A stretch of 64,000 nucleotides of DNA, taken from Monodelphis domestica (taxonomy: Eukaryota > Chordata > Mammalia > Didelphimorphia > Didelphidae). Below the pieces are notes generated by a model. That model saw only the letters and a program-made list of their open reading frames with translations, had not been told where the DNA came from and did no database searches. The stretch is from the NCBI RefSeq assembly GCF_027887165.1, contig NC_077227.1, positions 351,731,207 to 351,795,206 of the forward strand, read 5' to 3'. The translations under genes were made by a program, and so were the position numbers. Positions within the stretch are counted from its first letter, which is position 1. Each line of letters starts with the position of its first letter. Shown piece by piece: positions 24,201 through 39,300 of this stretch.

Positions 24201-27200
24201 GGGGGAAATTGCCTAGACCCAGCTAGGAGAGACGAGGCAATCTGAGCTCTGCTTCACTAGGAAGCTGGGGAGCTGGCGGACCTGGAGTCAGAAAGACCCA
24301 AGTTCAAGTGTAGCCTCAGATCAAATCCAGCCTCACACACACTTACTAGCTGTGTGACCCTGGGTAACCTCCATTCGCCTCCATTTTCTCCACTGGAAAA
24401 TGGGGATAATCATAGCACCTACATCCTACAGTTGTTGTGGGGATCAGAAGTGATAATATTTGTGAAACATTTGCAAACCATAAAAGTGCTCTATAAATGC
24501 TTATTATTATTATTAGCATTTACCCATTATAGTTTGGGCCAGCTCTGGGCAAAATTGGGCAAATGAAATTAGTTTTCTATGGCTATCAGGTCCCATTTCC
24601 CCCACTCTAACTCTCATTCTTGGCAACCTAACTCTCCTAAAGAAAAAATTAATAACTGAATTTGGTTTGGTGTAATCAAAAGAATCTTTGTCTAGGAGTC
24701 AGTTCCTGGGCTCTAGTCCCAGTTCTACTCCTATGTGACCTTGGGTAAATTATTTCCCCAATTCAGGGGACAGTTTCACCCCTGGTGAAACTCCTATGCG
24801 ACCTTGGGTAAATTATTTCCCCAATTCAGGGGACAGTTTCACCCCTGGTGAAATGAGGGAGGTTAGATTATTTGTTAAAGTCCTTTCCAGCTCTGACATC
24901 CTATTGACGTGTTTCCCTCTTTCCAGGAATATCTGAATTTTAGAAGAGAGGAGGACAATTATTAACCTGAGATGAATCTAAAAGCAGACTATGGTGGCTT
25001 AAAAAATTCCTACTCTGGTTCCACTAGAAGAAAGTTAGAGCCAACAGAGAAAAATTGAAGCATGGTTAACTCCCTATTTGCTGGAATTCAGATTTTTCCA
25101 TATATCTTTCAGCACTTTTCCATTTGGAAAACTGTCAGAGTTAGGCAAAGACTGGAAGGGCATTGGAAGAAGGGGGACAAAAGGATCTGGAACGAGGTCT
25201 TTGAGGGAACAGAGGAAAAAGAAGATAAGCAATAAAATAAAAGGCATTATCAATCTCTCTGGCCTTCAGTTTTTAAATATAGAATGTCAGTGCTTTAAGG
25301 CAGATATAGCAAACATGTTTAACAGTCTCAAGTGTACTTGCCCAAACCAGATTAAGATGTGACTGGGGAACATTTAATAAAAATGCAATAGAACATTCAT
25401 CATGTTAATATGTGGTTTTCTAAGTCAATATATGGCCTTCAGGGATCCTTATGTATGGTTTAATGGTCCCTATTTTTACTGGAATTTGATGCCACTGCTT
25501 TTAAGGGACTGGAGAACAGAGCAAATTAAAGGGCTTGGGCCCTTAGAAGCATCAAGTCAAGCCCATCCTCTCCTTTCCTGCTACACCAAAAAATAATTTT
25601 ATAAATAAAGAAGAAGACACCCAGAGAGACCAGGGGTTTTATCAAGGTCACACAGTGTAGTAGTTTTAGTCTGGAGTAGAACCCACATCTGACTCTAGTT
25701 TTCTTTCCATTCTGTTTTTATAGATGAGAGCATTATTTATAAATGCTTATAATTGGGGAAATTTGATTGGATAACTTGACCCTCTGTAGCTCCAATTCTC
25801 ATTTCCAATCTGTTTTGTAATTTTGAAGATGTGGGATTTAATTGGTGGTTAGTGTCAGCAAGATGGTGAGGCAAGAGTGTGAGTGATTGTTGGTGCACTA
25901 GTATGTGTATATAGAAGGGAAGGAGAACCAAAACACCCAGTTAAGATAGCAGTTATGATAGGGCAAGCTCCCTTCACATAAGCAGACTGGCCTGGCTATC
26001 ACCAGGATCTCCCACTGCTGCAAAAGGTAGCAAAAAGAAATTCTTGAATAAAGGAAGATGGGGCTACCTTCTGGAAGGAAGCATTTCAGCACCAGAGCCA
26101 GCCAACCAAGCAAATGCCATCAAAGCAAAGCAGCCAGGAGACCCCGTGTGCCCCCAAGCCCACCTCTACCTTGGGGATAGCATTGGATCTATCTGTATAG
26201 TTAATGCTTCTATTTTGCAGGTAAGGCATCTGAGGGCCCCAACCCAGAACTACCCAGGACACCAGTCTGCCTACTGAGCCTATGCCCACACTACAGCAGC
26301 TTCCAGATCTTCCTTCCAAATGGACTTGTTTGTCTTTGGAATGGACTTGTTTCCTAAGATAAAGCTTTTTCCTAAGGAGAAAATGCTATTTCCTTAGGAC
26401 TAGGCCACCCTTCACAGGGAGAGACTTTTCAATCAGACCAGCCTACCCACAAAACATCCCAGGGTTTCAAGACGTCTCACCTGAGCATCCTCTCGAGCTT
26501 GATCTGAATTTTCAGGTCCCTCATCACGGTTTGCCTGCAGTGGAAACAAGAAAGAATTCTGATCAATTATCACAAATGTACTGATCAGTTCTCTGTTAAA
26601 CATGAGGAAGGAGAGATACATGAGGGGGAAAAAAAGTACATTTCCTGCCTTTCACCCTTACCCCAGATCATAGTTTAGTATGGGGGAAGATTATGAAATA
26701 GGACAAAATAATTTTTAATACAAGGCTCATCAGAGATTCTGTTTCTTCCAGGAAGTCTTCTTTGAAAATTTCAAGAGAACACTGATAAAGGTAGGAAGGG
26801 AAAACACCTTAATGCATGTGGTCACTGCGCTAGAAAAACTGAGCTCATTCTTGCCTGCCTTACTCAAAGTCATCCAAGTAGCAATTACCACTTAACCACT
26901 CTGGACTGTAGTTTTCTCATCTGTAAATGGAGAGATTTGTTGAAGTATCACTTCATAACCACCAAGCTAGCAAAAATACTAAAGGACAGAAAATTCCATT
27001 GTTAGAGGGACTAAGAAGAGACAGGGATGCTAATTAAATGCTCGTGGAGCTGTGAACTGGTTTGACTGTTCTGGAAAATAATTTAGAACTTTGCAAGAAA
27101 AACTAACTTGGTTGGGAGGCCCTGAGTTCAAATTTGACCTCAGACACTTCTTTCCTATGTGATCCTAGGCAAGTCACTTAACCCCTATTGCTTAGTCCTT

Positions 27201-27322
27201 ACTGCTCTTCTGCTTTAAAACCAATACAGAGTATTGATTCTAAGATAGAAGGTAAGGGTTTAAAAAAAAGATACAATGTTAATAACTGGAAATCAATAGA
27301 TCTAGTTTAACATGTACCTGAG

Positions 27323-27394
<72 letters not shown>

Positions 27395-30300
27395 AAAAGA
27401 GAGAGACAGACAGACAGACAGGGAGTCAGAGAGGAAGGGAGAGACTTCTAGTACAAAAACATTCATAATAACCAGCTTAGTGAGCCTCATTCATTAAGCC
27501 CACACTTTGTGCCTGGCACTGGACTTAAATGCCAAGGATACAAAAAAAGGGAAACAGTTCCTGCCCTCAAGGACTTTACAGTCTATTGAGGGAGGCAATC
27601 TATGTAAATAAGTAGGCATGTACAAGACCTAGAGTAGATCTGTTATGCTGGAGAGCAACATCTAACAGGGATGGCTGAATCAGGTTAATTATGTTAACAA
27701 AAACTACTAATGAAATGCAGATTCAGCAGTCAGACAGAGAACGGCTGAACAATGTGTGAATAATGTAATAGAATGTCACTACACCATAAGGAGTGATAAA
27801 TATGTTGGATTCAGAGACCCGTGGGAAGACTTACATGCAGTGATTCAGTGTTAAGAAAGCAGAGTCAGGAGAATGAATGGCAGACAGAAGAGGTGATAAA
27901 TGAAATAAAACAACAATGAAATTAAAGGCAGTTGTGAAGTTGTAAAGATAGCTCTCTAAAGGGCAACAAAAATTTCAGGTCAAATACAATGACCAAAAGT
28001 TTGCCATTGAAAAAGATTCTTTTTTTTTTTTTTTGCAGAGGTTGAAGACTATGTGCAGATTGCAGATATAAGACTGGCACACTTAGATGTCAGGATGGGT
28101 TAATTTTGCTGGACTTCTTTTCTTACTTTCCCTTTTTTATTCTGTTAAAGTGATGACTTGATGAGTAAGAAGGGGAAGAAGGAATATATTAGGAAATGAA
28201 AGTGACATGAAAACAAAAGATATCAATAATTTTTTAAAAACCCAATAATTCAGCAGTCAAGGTCAGTGCCCTAATGCCTTTTTATTAATAATCGATAAGA
28301 CTCTCTTCTAAGGAATGTATTTTGTAAAGAATCTTAACAGGATATTTATGGAGAAGTCCTTGTTTGGGCCTTTTTCAAAAGGAGAAATCCATAGCCATAT
28401 AGAAAAATTCTCTAAATCACTAATAACCAGGGAAATGCAAATTAAATAAATTCTGAGGTTCCCCTTCATACCCATCAGATTGGGAAAATTGATAAAAAGG
28501 AAAAATGACAAATGTTGGAGGGATTGAAGCACAGTTGGAGGAGCTATGAATTTGTGCAACTATTTTGGAGAACAATTGGGAATTATGCACCCAAAGTTAC
28601 TAAACTGTGCAAGTCCTGCTTATACTTCCAAAGAGACCAAGGGGGTGGGAGGAAGGACCAATTGGTACAAAAATCTTTATAGGTGTTCTTTTTGTAGTGG
28701 CAGAGAACTAGAAACCAAGCATTTGGTTATCTCCTGAGGATTGAATGAATCAATCATGGTAATGTAAAAGTGATGGAATCCTATTGTGCTGTAAGAACTG
28801 ATAAAGGGGACGGTCTCAAAAAATCATGGGAAGATTTGTTGAACTGATCTGGAATGAAGTGAGTAGAACCAAGAGAACAATTTAAACAATATCAACACTG
28901 TAAAGAGAAGTACATGTCTTATTAAAATAAAATATACCAGTAAATTTTAGAAAAAAGAAAACGAGTGGAATTTATCATCTCAAAGAACTCTATAGACTAT
29001 TGCCAGTGTCTCTATAATATCTTCTCCAGTTATGACCTTAAGGTAATGAGGCTCTCTCATATCCAGGCTAAAATTGTTACCTAAGGTACCTTGGAGGAGG
29101 CAGTGGGCTATAGTAGAGGGAATACCATATTGAGTCTGGGTTCTAGCTCTGTTACCAACTTGTTCAAGGTGATCTTAGACAAGTCAGTCCTTAATTCAAG
29201 TTTCAGTTTCCCAATCAATTAAATGTGAGTAGAAATTTTCCTAGCCAACCTCCTTTAGTTTCTATGAGGATCCAATGAGATAAATGGAAATAGAAAGTGG
29301 CTTTGTTAACTGTAAATAATTTTATTAAGCCAATGGATGACATGTGAGTAGGAGAGGCTATTCTTATTGAGTACCCTCACCAAATGATTTACCTATCCCC
29401 TGCTCTGGGGCAGCTAGGTGACAAAGTGCTGGGCCTGGAGTCAGGAATACCTGAGTTCAAGTCTGGCCTCAGAAACTTACTAGTGGTGCAATTCACTTAA
29501 CCATGTTTGCCTCAATGTCCTCATCTGTAAAATGAGCTGGAGAAGGAAATGTCAAACTACTTTAGTAACTCTGAAAATAAGATGATCCCAAATGAAGTTA
29601 CAAAGAGTTCAAGACATGACTGAAATGACCGAAAAACAAATTTCATCTCAGCCTGGATAGAGTTTAACAGTTTGAATTTATTGAGAAAGACTCTAGAGTT
29701 GTTCTCCTGTGATTGAGATGTGTCCAGCTTTCCTGTCCTTGGCCATCCTCTTTATATTCCTTTCAACAACAATCTAACTCTGTTCCTGGGACCCTTGATT
29801 CTGAGAAGTGAGCATTTTATCTTTTTCTACCTGGAAACAGGCTGCCATATCACTGTGTGAAAATTCCACCCCTATCCTTGCCCCTCATTCCAACTCCCCA
29901 TTTATATGTTTTCATCCTACATTAGACTGGACAATCTTTCTATTCTTATTTAATGTTATTTTCACTTATTGATTTGTATTCCCAGCACTTAGTACAGTAT
30001 CTTGACACGTCAGAGGGGCTTAAGAAAGGATTCTCATTCATTCATTTATGCACACAGGAACACTTGCTCTTACCGTGGCTAGGGAGATGAGGATTCTCTT
30101 AAGGTGGCCAGATGTGTCTGAGCTCAAGTCATCCTCCAGGGATTTATGGTAGTCTGAGAAGAGAGAAATGTGAAGGATGTGGGGCTCTATTAGTGAGCTG
30201 AGAGCCAGAGCAACCTCAGGTTAGCTCAACACTGGCACAAGGGTAACAAAGGAGCTTAGCTCAAGTTGGACTTAAAGAGAAGTTGGGGCCATCAATTATA

Positions 30301-33300
30301 AAAGTCCCAGGGAAGCAATCTGTGTACAATTGGAATCTTCCCAAAGGTTCTCTAATACCAGCTCTCCTCTATTTCCATTGTTCCCATTCTCATCACCTTT
30401 GACCTTCTCCAGAACATGCCACATCTCCTTGTTTCTGGCTCCCTTTCTTTAACCCCATCGACCATGTCCTCTTACCTTCTTGATAAGCTTCATTGATGGC
30501 CTGGATTTCTTGGTTGTTCCGAGTGGCCAGGATTTCAATCAGAGCCTGTTCATCAGTGCCAGCTCCCTAGAAACCCATTGGAAAGGTAAGGCTCAGCCAT
30601 AGCTTTGTTTTTATTACCAGAAAGACAACCTCTCCACTTCAAAGCCAGAAGGAGCTACCCCCTGTCTCATGTCACCGTGTAGGATAGGAATTCAGGGCAG
30701 GTCAATCCTGACTTTATTTTATTACAGTTCTTTCTACCTACTATCTCTGTTCACCATTCTCCTCCTGAGCCTACAGTTAAGAAATGGTTTTCACTGGCAC
30801 AAAGTACCCAGAGCCAGGTGGGCAGAGAGAAAGAATAGGTTGGGGGAGGTTGTCTCCTGATTGCCCTCCCTCTCATCCAATGTTGTCCCAGCTTCCCCTC
30901 CCTTGCCCCAGTATGACACCTCCATGGCCTTCTTCAGTTGCTTGGCATCATAGTGTGCAGGGGGCATCATGAGGCCCAAGATCAGCTTTGACAGATTTCC
31001 TGAGATCTCAGACTTCAGATCAGCCATCAGGTCCTTTTAAAAGCCAAAGCAAAGAATGGTTATTGAATAAAAACAAAAATAAAAACAACAAAAAAGAGGA
31101 AGAAACTGGTTTCCCATCCTCCCCACCCCCCAAGCCAACAGGAGAAGAAGAGCATCACCTGGGGTCAGGGAGATAGACCTTGGCTAGGGGCCCAGAGTTA
31201 GTTGGGGAATGTCAGTATCCTAAGATGGAATCATTTAGGAGCTTACAGTAAGATTCCTGTTATTGAGAATAAGGCCACAGATTTAATCATAAGAAGGCAG
31301 CTTTGGTACGTTCTCTGGACTTTTCCTCTAACTAACCTTAGACACAAAGTGGACCTTGATTGACCCCCAAACACACCATTGGTCACAAAGGGAAATCAAA
31401 AGGGATGTGCAGCCCATACTCACTGCTTGAGGTGAGAGAACAGAAATGTCCCTGCCACATTAAAGAAGGGACACTGCTAGAAAGGCTACTGAGTAGTTAC
31501 TTTTATAAGGCTGAGCCTAAAAGGGCCTAGGAAAAGGGGGAAGTTGGCCAAAGTGCAAGTGGGTGTTGGAGTCAGGAAAATGCCCAAGTGGGGAACCATT
31601 CTCACTCGGCCAAAGTGGGACTTGAAGGTCTGTCGAATCTGTTGCCGCTGGTCATTGCTTCGGTGAGTGATGATGTCAATGATAGTGTCCTCATCTGTAC
31701 CTGAAATGGCCAAAGAGGATTCAGAAAGACCCAACAAGACAGGCTGGAGGAGTATCCCCAGGTCTCATCCTAAGCAAGTTCCTGGTAGCGTATGTCTATC
31801 TACTGCCGAGCAACTTCCCAGAGCCCTCCCTAATGCAGGAACTGTTTGTCAGTGGCTTAAGTCTGAGGTTCAACTAGAATGTTTCCCTCTGAGTCAGAGG
31901 CTTCATAATTCTCCCTTATTATATCATGAGGGATATTAGGGGACTGCAAATTCAATATAAACCCTGTGTATTATTATCCACATTTCAAAGGTGAGAAAAT
32001 TGAGGTCCAGAAAGAGTAAATAACTAGCCCATGGTCACAATGCATGTGTCAGATACAGATCTAGGTTTTCTGACTTCATATCCACTATTTAATACACTAT
32101 ATCATGCTGCCTCTCTTGAAGCAGGGGCAGGAAACATAACAAAGAACATATTGGTAAAAAGTAGGGGAGACAGAAGTAAAAGTGATATCAGGTATAATAA
32201 CTAGACTACCCGAAAAAAAAAAATCTTTAGGCAGTTTTAGGTGATGTAGTGGTTAGGGAGCTGGGCCAGAAGTCAGGAGGACTCATGTTCCTGAGTTCAA
32301 ATCTCGCTTCAGACACTTACTGGCTCTGTGATCTTGGGCAAGTCACTTAACCCAGTTTGTATCAGTTTCCTCATATGTAAAATAAGCTGGAGAAGGAAAT
32401 GACAAACTGCTCTAGTATCTTGGCCAAGAAAACCCCAAATGGGGTCACAGAGAGTCAGACATGACTCAACAACAATCTGAAGGAAGAAACAGATGAGGAA
32501 TTCAGGAAACAGACCTGGCATGGAAATACAAGACAGCATATAAATTGGAAAAATTATATGGAAATTTGTCATTAAAATGAAAAGATAAGAAAAAAAAATA
32601 AACATGAGAGAGGAAAGATGGGAAACTTCAAATACGCAGACAGTTGTGAGAGCTCCCTCTTCCATAAGGAGAGTAGTTAACAAATTCTTGGCTTACATTA
32701 ATATGGTAGTCTTCCAAAAAGTAAAGGTGGCACTACTATAATGGATTTGATTTTGACAAGGACAAAATGGTTGGTAAAGTAGGAATATAAGACCGGGAAG
32801 CAGGGGAAGGGATAATGCATCCCTCTTAGAATTTGTGATAGAGCAAGAGAGGAAAGTAGGGTCTAGTCTGATATACAAAGTAGATTTCAGGAAAGCAGGA
32901 AAGCAGGTCTCCAAGTTTTCAGGAAAAGGATAGGTAGGATCACATGTGTTCAAGAGGAATGAGAAGATCTGAAGAATGACATTCAGAAGGCAAAAACAGA
33001 AACCATCCCAAAGAGGAGGAAAATGAAAATGCCTAAAGTGGAGTGGCCAGCTTTGAATTTTATAAGTCATTTGTAGAAGACTTATGTAGAAGACGGACAA
33101 CAGATGATAAATATAGCACTTATCACATGCTTAAGTAAAAATGGTGTTATGAGAGCTAAAATTCAAAATGAGCTGAGGTTGGGGAAAAGTATTAAGCACA
33201 ACAAAAAGAACTTTATCACTATATTGGCATTAGGGAACAAAAGTCAAAGAAGGGATAGGATCATTGATCAGAGAAGGTGAGATCATGATACAGTGATGAT

Positions 33301-36300
33301 AGAATGGTCTCCCTTTTTGTTTTCTTTCAGGTGAATCATTAGACTGAAAAGTACACAACAAAAATAACTAGGACCTAACACCCAAATTAGTGAGATGAGA
33401 ACTCTTGGCGACCCCTAAAGAACTCATTCCAGTCACCAGGTAAGAGTGAATGTAAACAGGATGTAAACATCCTGGGGATCTGAAAAAGTTGTAATTGCTT
33501 ATCTACTGTTGTTTTTTTAAAATCATAAATAAGAAAAATGTCATAGGACTAGAAATACTTAAACGGTTTTCCAAAAATATATACAGTAGAGTCAGAAGAC
33601 TGTAGGTCATTTTATTTCTGGAAAATGCTAGATTATTAAAAGGATAATTTGTGAACATTTAGACAAGGAAACAGTAGTCATAAGTGCTAATATGACTTCA
33701 TAAAAATGAGGTTATGCCAGAGTAATATGCTTTCCTTTCTTGGCAAGGTTATTAGATTGGTAAATCATAAGATCATAAATTTAGAGACCTGGGCTACTGA
33801 GTCTAAATCTTTCATTTTATAAATGGAGAACTGAAGTCAAGCGAGATTAGTGACTCACCCAGGGTCATACAATTAATAAGTACCAAGAGAGGTTGGATGT
33901 GAGTCAAGTATGACCTAAAGTGCAGCATTTTACACAAAATGTCATGCCACAGAGAAAACTAACCCAGAGGCATAATGGTAGGTAGCTAGGTGGCTCAATG
34001 GAGAGTTTTGGACTTGAAGTCAGAGTTCAAATTCCACTTTAGACACTCAATAGCTATGTGGTCCTGAGAAAATGATTAAACCTCTCTCAGCCTCGATTTT
34101 CTTATCTATAAAATGGGGAAAATGACAAAGATTAACTACCTCAGAAATTTATTGTGTGGATTAAATGAATTAACATATGTAAAATGCTTTGCAAATATTA
34201 AGGCATTATATAAATTCTAGCATATAATAAGGTCTCTAATGCTATCCTTGTGAGTCACTCATTATTGATCCTCTACTTTCTATATTTTTTTGTGACACTG
34301 CCTTGCTGTGGTTCTCCTATTTATCTGACTTGTCATTTTTTTCTCAATCCCTCTTGTAAGATCAACATCTTTGTCCACCCCACTATGTGTACATAGGTGT
34401 ATTTCTGAGTTTTCATCTCTCTCTACACTTTCTCTCTTAGTGATCTCATCAGCTTTTTTATGGGTTCAATTTTTATCTCTAATCAGATGAACCTCAAGTC
34501 TAACTATCCATCTCTCATTTCTTTCTCTAGATCCAGGCCGATAAGTCCAGCTGCCTGATAGATGTCTCCACTAAGGTGTCTTATAGATAGCTCCAAATCA
34601 ACACAGTGAAAACAGAACTCACTAACAATCTTTTCTCCTAAATTAGTTCTTTTTTTCCCAATGATCCTTTTTCAGTCAAAGGCAATATCATTTTCCTTGT
34701 TATCCAGGTTCAAAACCTAAGAGTCACTCTTACCTCTTCACTCTCACTCACTCCCACATCCCATAAATTTCCAAGGCTTACTGATTCTTCCTTTGCAAGA
34801 ACTCACACGTTTGTCCCATTTTCCTCTACTTATATAGCTACCATTTGAGCTCAGGCCCTTATCACCTCTTGCTTTGACTATTTCCTCATGAGTCTCTCTC
34901 TAATTTGTTTTTCAAACTGATATCCCTAAGGGATGAGTCTGGTCAAGTCGAATCTTTGCTCAAGAATCTTTAATGGACTTGAGTATAAAATGGAAACTCT
35001 TCTATTTGGCATTTCAGGCTCTCGACAGCCTGGTTCCAGTCCATCCTTTTGGTCTCATTACATCTCTTTTCCTCTTAGGAATTCTATATTCTAGCTAATC
35101 TGATATACTTACTATTCCCCATACACAGCATTCTATCTTCAAGCTCCTTTGTCTAGATCCTTCTTTGTCTCCACACTGGGGTCTAGTATTCTCTCCCTCC
35201 TTATCTTTCTTGATCTCTTCAAGGTTTAGTTCAACACGCATTTCCTGATTTCTCAATGAGTGCCCCCAATTATCACATATAGGCATATAACACATGTATA
35301 CATATAAATAATACAAGGATATGCAGAGATACATATACATGCATATAGGTGTGTATATTCATATATGTATATTACATGTGTGATTAATATTTATTGTCTA
35401 TCCACTTATAAATATGTAAATTCTTTAAAGGCAGAAACCATTTCATTTTTGTCTTTGTATCCTCAAGACTTAGCACAGTACCTAGCATATGGTAAACACT
35501 TAACAAATTCTTGTTGACTTGAAGATCAAGAAGTGTAGGGGTAAAAAGATCATAAGGAAAAAGATCTGTACCAAAATATTCATAGCTGCATTCTTTGTGG
35601 TGGCAAAAAATTGGAAAATGAGGGGATGCCCTTCGACTGGGGAATGGCTGAACAAATTGTGGTATCTGTTGGTGATGGAATACTATTGTGCCAAAAGGAA
35701 TAATAAAGTGGAGGAATTCCATGGAAACTGGAACAACCTCCAGGAAGTGATGCAGAGCGAGAGGAGCAGAACCAGGAGAACATTGTACACAGAGATGGAT
35801 ATACTGTGGTACAATCGAATGTAATGGACTTCTCTACTAGCAGCAATGCAGCAATTCAGGACAATTCTGAGGGACTTAGGAGAAAGAACGTTATTCACAT
35901 CCAGAGAAAGAACTGTGGGAGCAGAAACACAGAAGAAAAACAATTGCTCAATCACAAGGGTCAATGGGGCTAGGATTGGGGATATAGACTAAATGATCAC
36001 TCTAGTGTAAATAAAAATAGTAAAAATAGTGTAAAAAAATGGTATGGAAATGGGTCTTGATCCATTTTTACACATGTAAAACCCAGAGGAATTGCGCAAC
36101 AGCTATGGGAGGGGGGTTGGAGGGGCAGGGAAAGAACATGAATCTTGTAACCTTGGGAAAATATTCTAAAGTAATTAATTAAATTAAAAAAATTAAATTT
36201 GTGATAAAAAAGAAGTGTAGGGGAGACAATTACTTGGGAGGATTTGGAACAAAATGACCAGATCTTGGAAAAGTAGTTAATAGGTCAACTTCAGTCTGGG

Positions 36301-39300
36301 GAGAGATGTGTGAAATGCCTCAGGGATCTGTCCTTGGTCCTGTGCCTGGCAACATTTTTTTTTTCAAATAATGACTTAGATGAAGCCATGTAAATCGAAT
36401 CTGAAGATTACACAATGCTGAAGAGGATAGCTAATAGGTCAGGCTGTGTCAGTTGGGATACTTGACAGGTGAGAACAATAGAGGAGATCTTAAGAGAAAA
36501 ATGTAATGGGGATAACTGAAGTCTTACACTTGGTTTTGAGGACTTAACTTCACAGGCATCTAGCTGTGACTAAGTAGTTCATATGAAAAGAAGCTGAAGG
36601 TTTTAGTGTATTACAAGCTTGACAAGAGTCAGAAGTCCTAGGTAGCCGACAAAAGAGCTAAATGATCTTAGGCTGCATTGGGAGTCAGGGTCCAGAATAG
36701 GAGAGGTGAGGGACCCTCTGATCCAATCAGGCTACATCAGGAGTCCTATGGCAGCCGCAACTCAGGAAGGGCACCAGAACTGAAGTTCTGAGGAGAGTAA
36801 CTGGGGTGAAAGGTCTTGAGATGATGCTGTGTAAAAAACTGGTTGAGGAATGACAGATACACAGCCTAGAGAAGATCTTGTGGGCCAGAGGATAACCATC
36901 TTTGTATTTGAAGGACTGTTCTTGGTCTTAGACTTGGTTTATTTGCCCCCCAGAAGGCAGAATGAGGAGTAACATGTAGAAGTGGCAGAGAAGCATGTTT
37001 AATATGTGTGTAATAGGGGAAAAAAGACAGCTAGGTGGAGCAGTGGTTAGACTGCTGGGCCTGGAGTCAGGAAGATTCTTATTCCTGAGTTGAAAACTGG
37101 ACTCAGATACTAGCTATAGGACCCTAAGCAAGTCACTTAATCTTCTTTGCCTCCCTTTCCTTATCTGGAAAATGAATTGGAAAAGGAAATGGTAAATTGC
37201 TCCAGTATCTTGGCCAAAAAACCAAACCAAACCTGGGCAGCTAGGTGGCTAGAGGGTAGAATGGGGGGTCTGGAGTCAAGAAGACCTGAGTTCAAATCCA
37301 ACCCCAGCCACTTACTAGCTATGTAACTCTGGGCAAATCACTTAACCTTGTTTGTCTAAAAAAAAATTCCAATCCAAATGGAGTCACAAAAGTCAGATAT
37401 GACTGAAAAATGACTAAATAAAAGAAAAAAAAACTGTTCAAAGATAGAATGAGAGGAAGTGGATTCTCTGCTTCTCTGGAAGTCTTCAAGCAATATTTAA
37501 TGAATCTTAAATGAATGTTAAAATTAAATGGATGGGGGGGCAGCTGGGCAGCTCAGTGGATTGAGAACCAGGCCTAGAAAAGGCAGGTCCTGGGTTTGAA
37601 TCTGGCCTCAGACACTTCTAGCTGTGTGACCCTGTCACTTAACAAGTCACTTAACTCCCATTTACCTAGCTCTTACCACTCTTCTGTCTTGGAACCAATA
37701 TACAGTAGTATTGATTCTAAGATGAAAGGTAAGAGTTTTTAAAAAAATAAAATTGAAAAATATTTTTAAAATATTAAATGACTTTGGAGGAAAGAAGTCT
37801 TACTTTTTTCAAATATATATATATATATATAATTTTTTAAAAATTGCTTTAGGGGCTCTTCTAGCTCAGAGATTCTATGATCCCATGACCATATGGACCA
37901 TATCAAGGAACCAAGACTTTCCCATCCTCTTCTGCTGGACTATTAAGCTCTCTAGCCAGAGAAGCAGATGGGCACTAGATGGCGGCAGGTGGCATTTAAT
38001 GCATTAGCTCCTCAATGGACACAGCCCACTGTACTGGTATTGAGATCATGACTGAAATCTGGCATTTTTAGGGGTTTATTTTTTCCCCAAAGCATTGTCG
38101 TGTATCTTATCATACAACCTCATGATTACAGCAAGGCAGATATTATTTATTCCATGTTACAGAGGAAGAAACAGAGCCCCAAATCTGAACTTGTCCAAGG
38201 TTATAGAGTTGGTGGCACTGGAAGCACTGGAATCCATATCCCTCCTGACTCACAAGTTTTTTTTCCCCTAATATTCTATGCTGTTCATTTTCATTCAAAT
38301 AAGTGAAGGATCAGAAAAACAAAACAAAACAAAACCCTTGCTTGTTTTTAAAGCCTCTAGTTCTAGCTCTTGTTACACCCACCTTTTTTATTTCTTAACC
38401 AGTCTCCCCCATAAGTGTCACCAGCATTCTCCTTACCTAAGCCTTTCATGGCCTTCCTCAGAGCCTTGGCATCTGCTTCTGGGTCAAAATTCGGGGCTGG
38501 ACGTACTGTTCCTTTGAGCTAGAAGAAGCAAGAGAGAACTGAGTAGGCTGTAGAGAGGCCCCCCAGGGCCCTAGAAGAGGAGGAGGAGGAGGAGGAGGGG
38601 ATTTCCCAGCAAGGGCTGGGCCAAGCAACTGGCAGGAGGAAGGGAGTGGGGAGAAGGAGCACAGCAAACAGACCCTGTACCCCTAGCAGGCAGATAGAGA
38701 AAGAGAAAGAGACCACCATAGCTCAGGGCAACAGTGCATGTCCAGTGTTGTTCTTAAGAGAGAAGCAAAAGAATTCCAGGTGATAGAGGTTGTCTGAAGC
38801 TTTGGATTACAACGAATCATGGAATGGGCTAAAAGGGACCTTGAAGACAACTAATGCAACTACCTCATTTTACAGGTGAGAAAACTCTGGTGATCTGCTC
38901 ATGCTCATACAGCCAGTCACTGGCAGTCACTACTAGAACTCAGGGCTTCCAGCTGCCTATCTAGTACTCCAAGTTGCTACAATCAGGGTGACACTAATTT
39001 ATTTTTCCACTCTTTCCCTGGTCCCCTTTAGTCCTGCCCCTGTCCAGCTTACCTCTTCCTTTTATAGGCATCTCTACTCTATACCCATCTCACCTTGTAG
39101 GGAAGGAGGGGATTCAGAACACTGGGGGAATGATTTACTTCAAATATATCTGAGCCACAGGTATAAAAGGACCCTGGAAGCCTCATTATGGGGTGGCAGA
39201 CTCTCAAGGCACCATGGCAGAGTGTGCCCAAGCCAGTTTGATCTCTGCTCTCATGCGTCAAAGCCCCAGCCATCAGCAGTGGGCTGGGAAAGGCTTGTAA

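Larger units (their letters stand above)
26940..28280 (+). mobile_element. Mosaic of diverged L1 3' pieces with insertions
   Basis: Short stretches resemble L1 ORF2/3' UTR (GGAGCTGTGAACTGGTTTGA, ACGGCTGAACAATGTGTGAA). They are broken by a SINE at 27112-27270, a (GA)n tract and an older repeat at 27480-27625. Confidence 0.45.

Noticed and set aside
35519-35964. Open frames over 35.5-36.0 kb that look protein-like
   Set aside because: They fall in the 3' part of an L1 and have no independent coding evidence.
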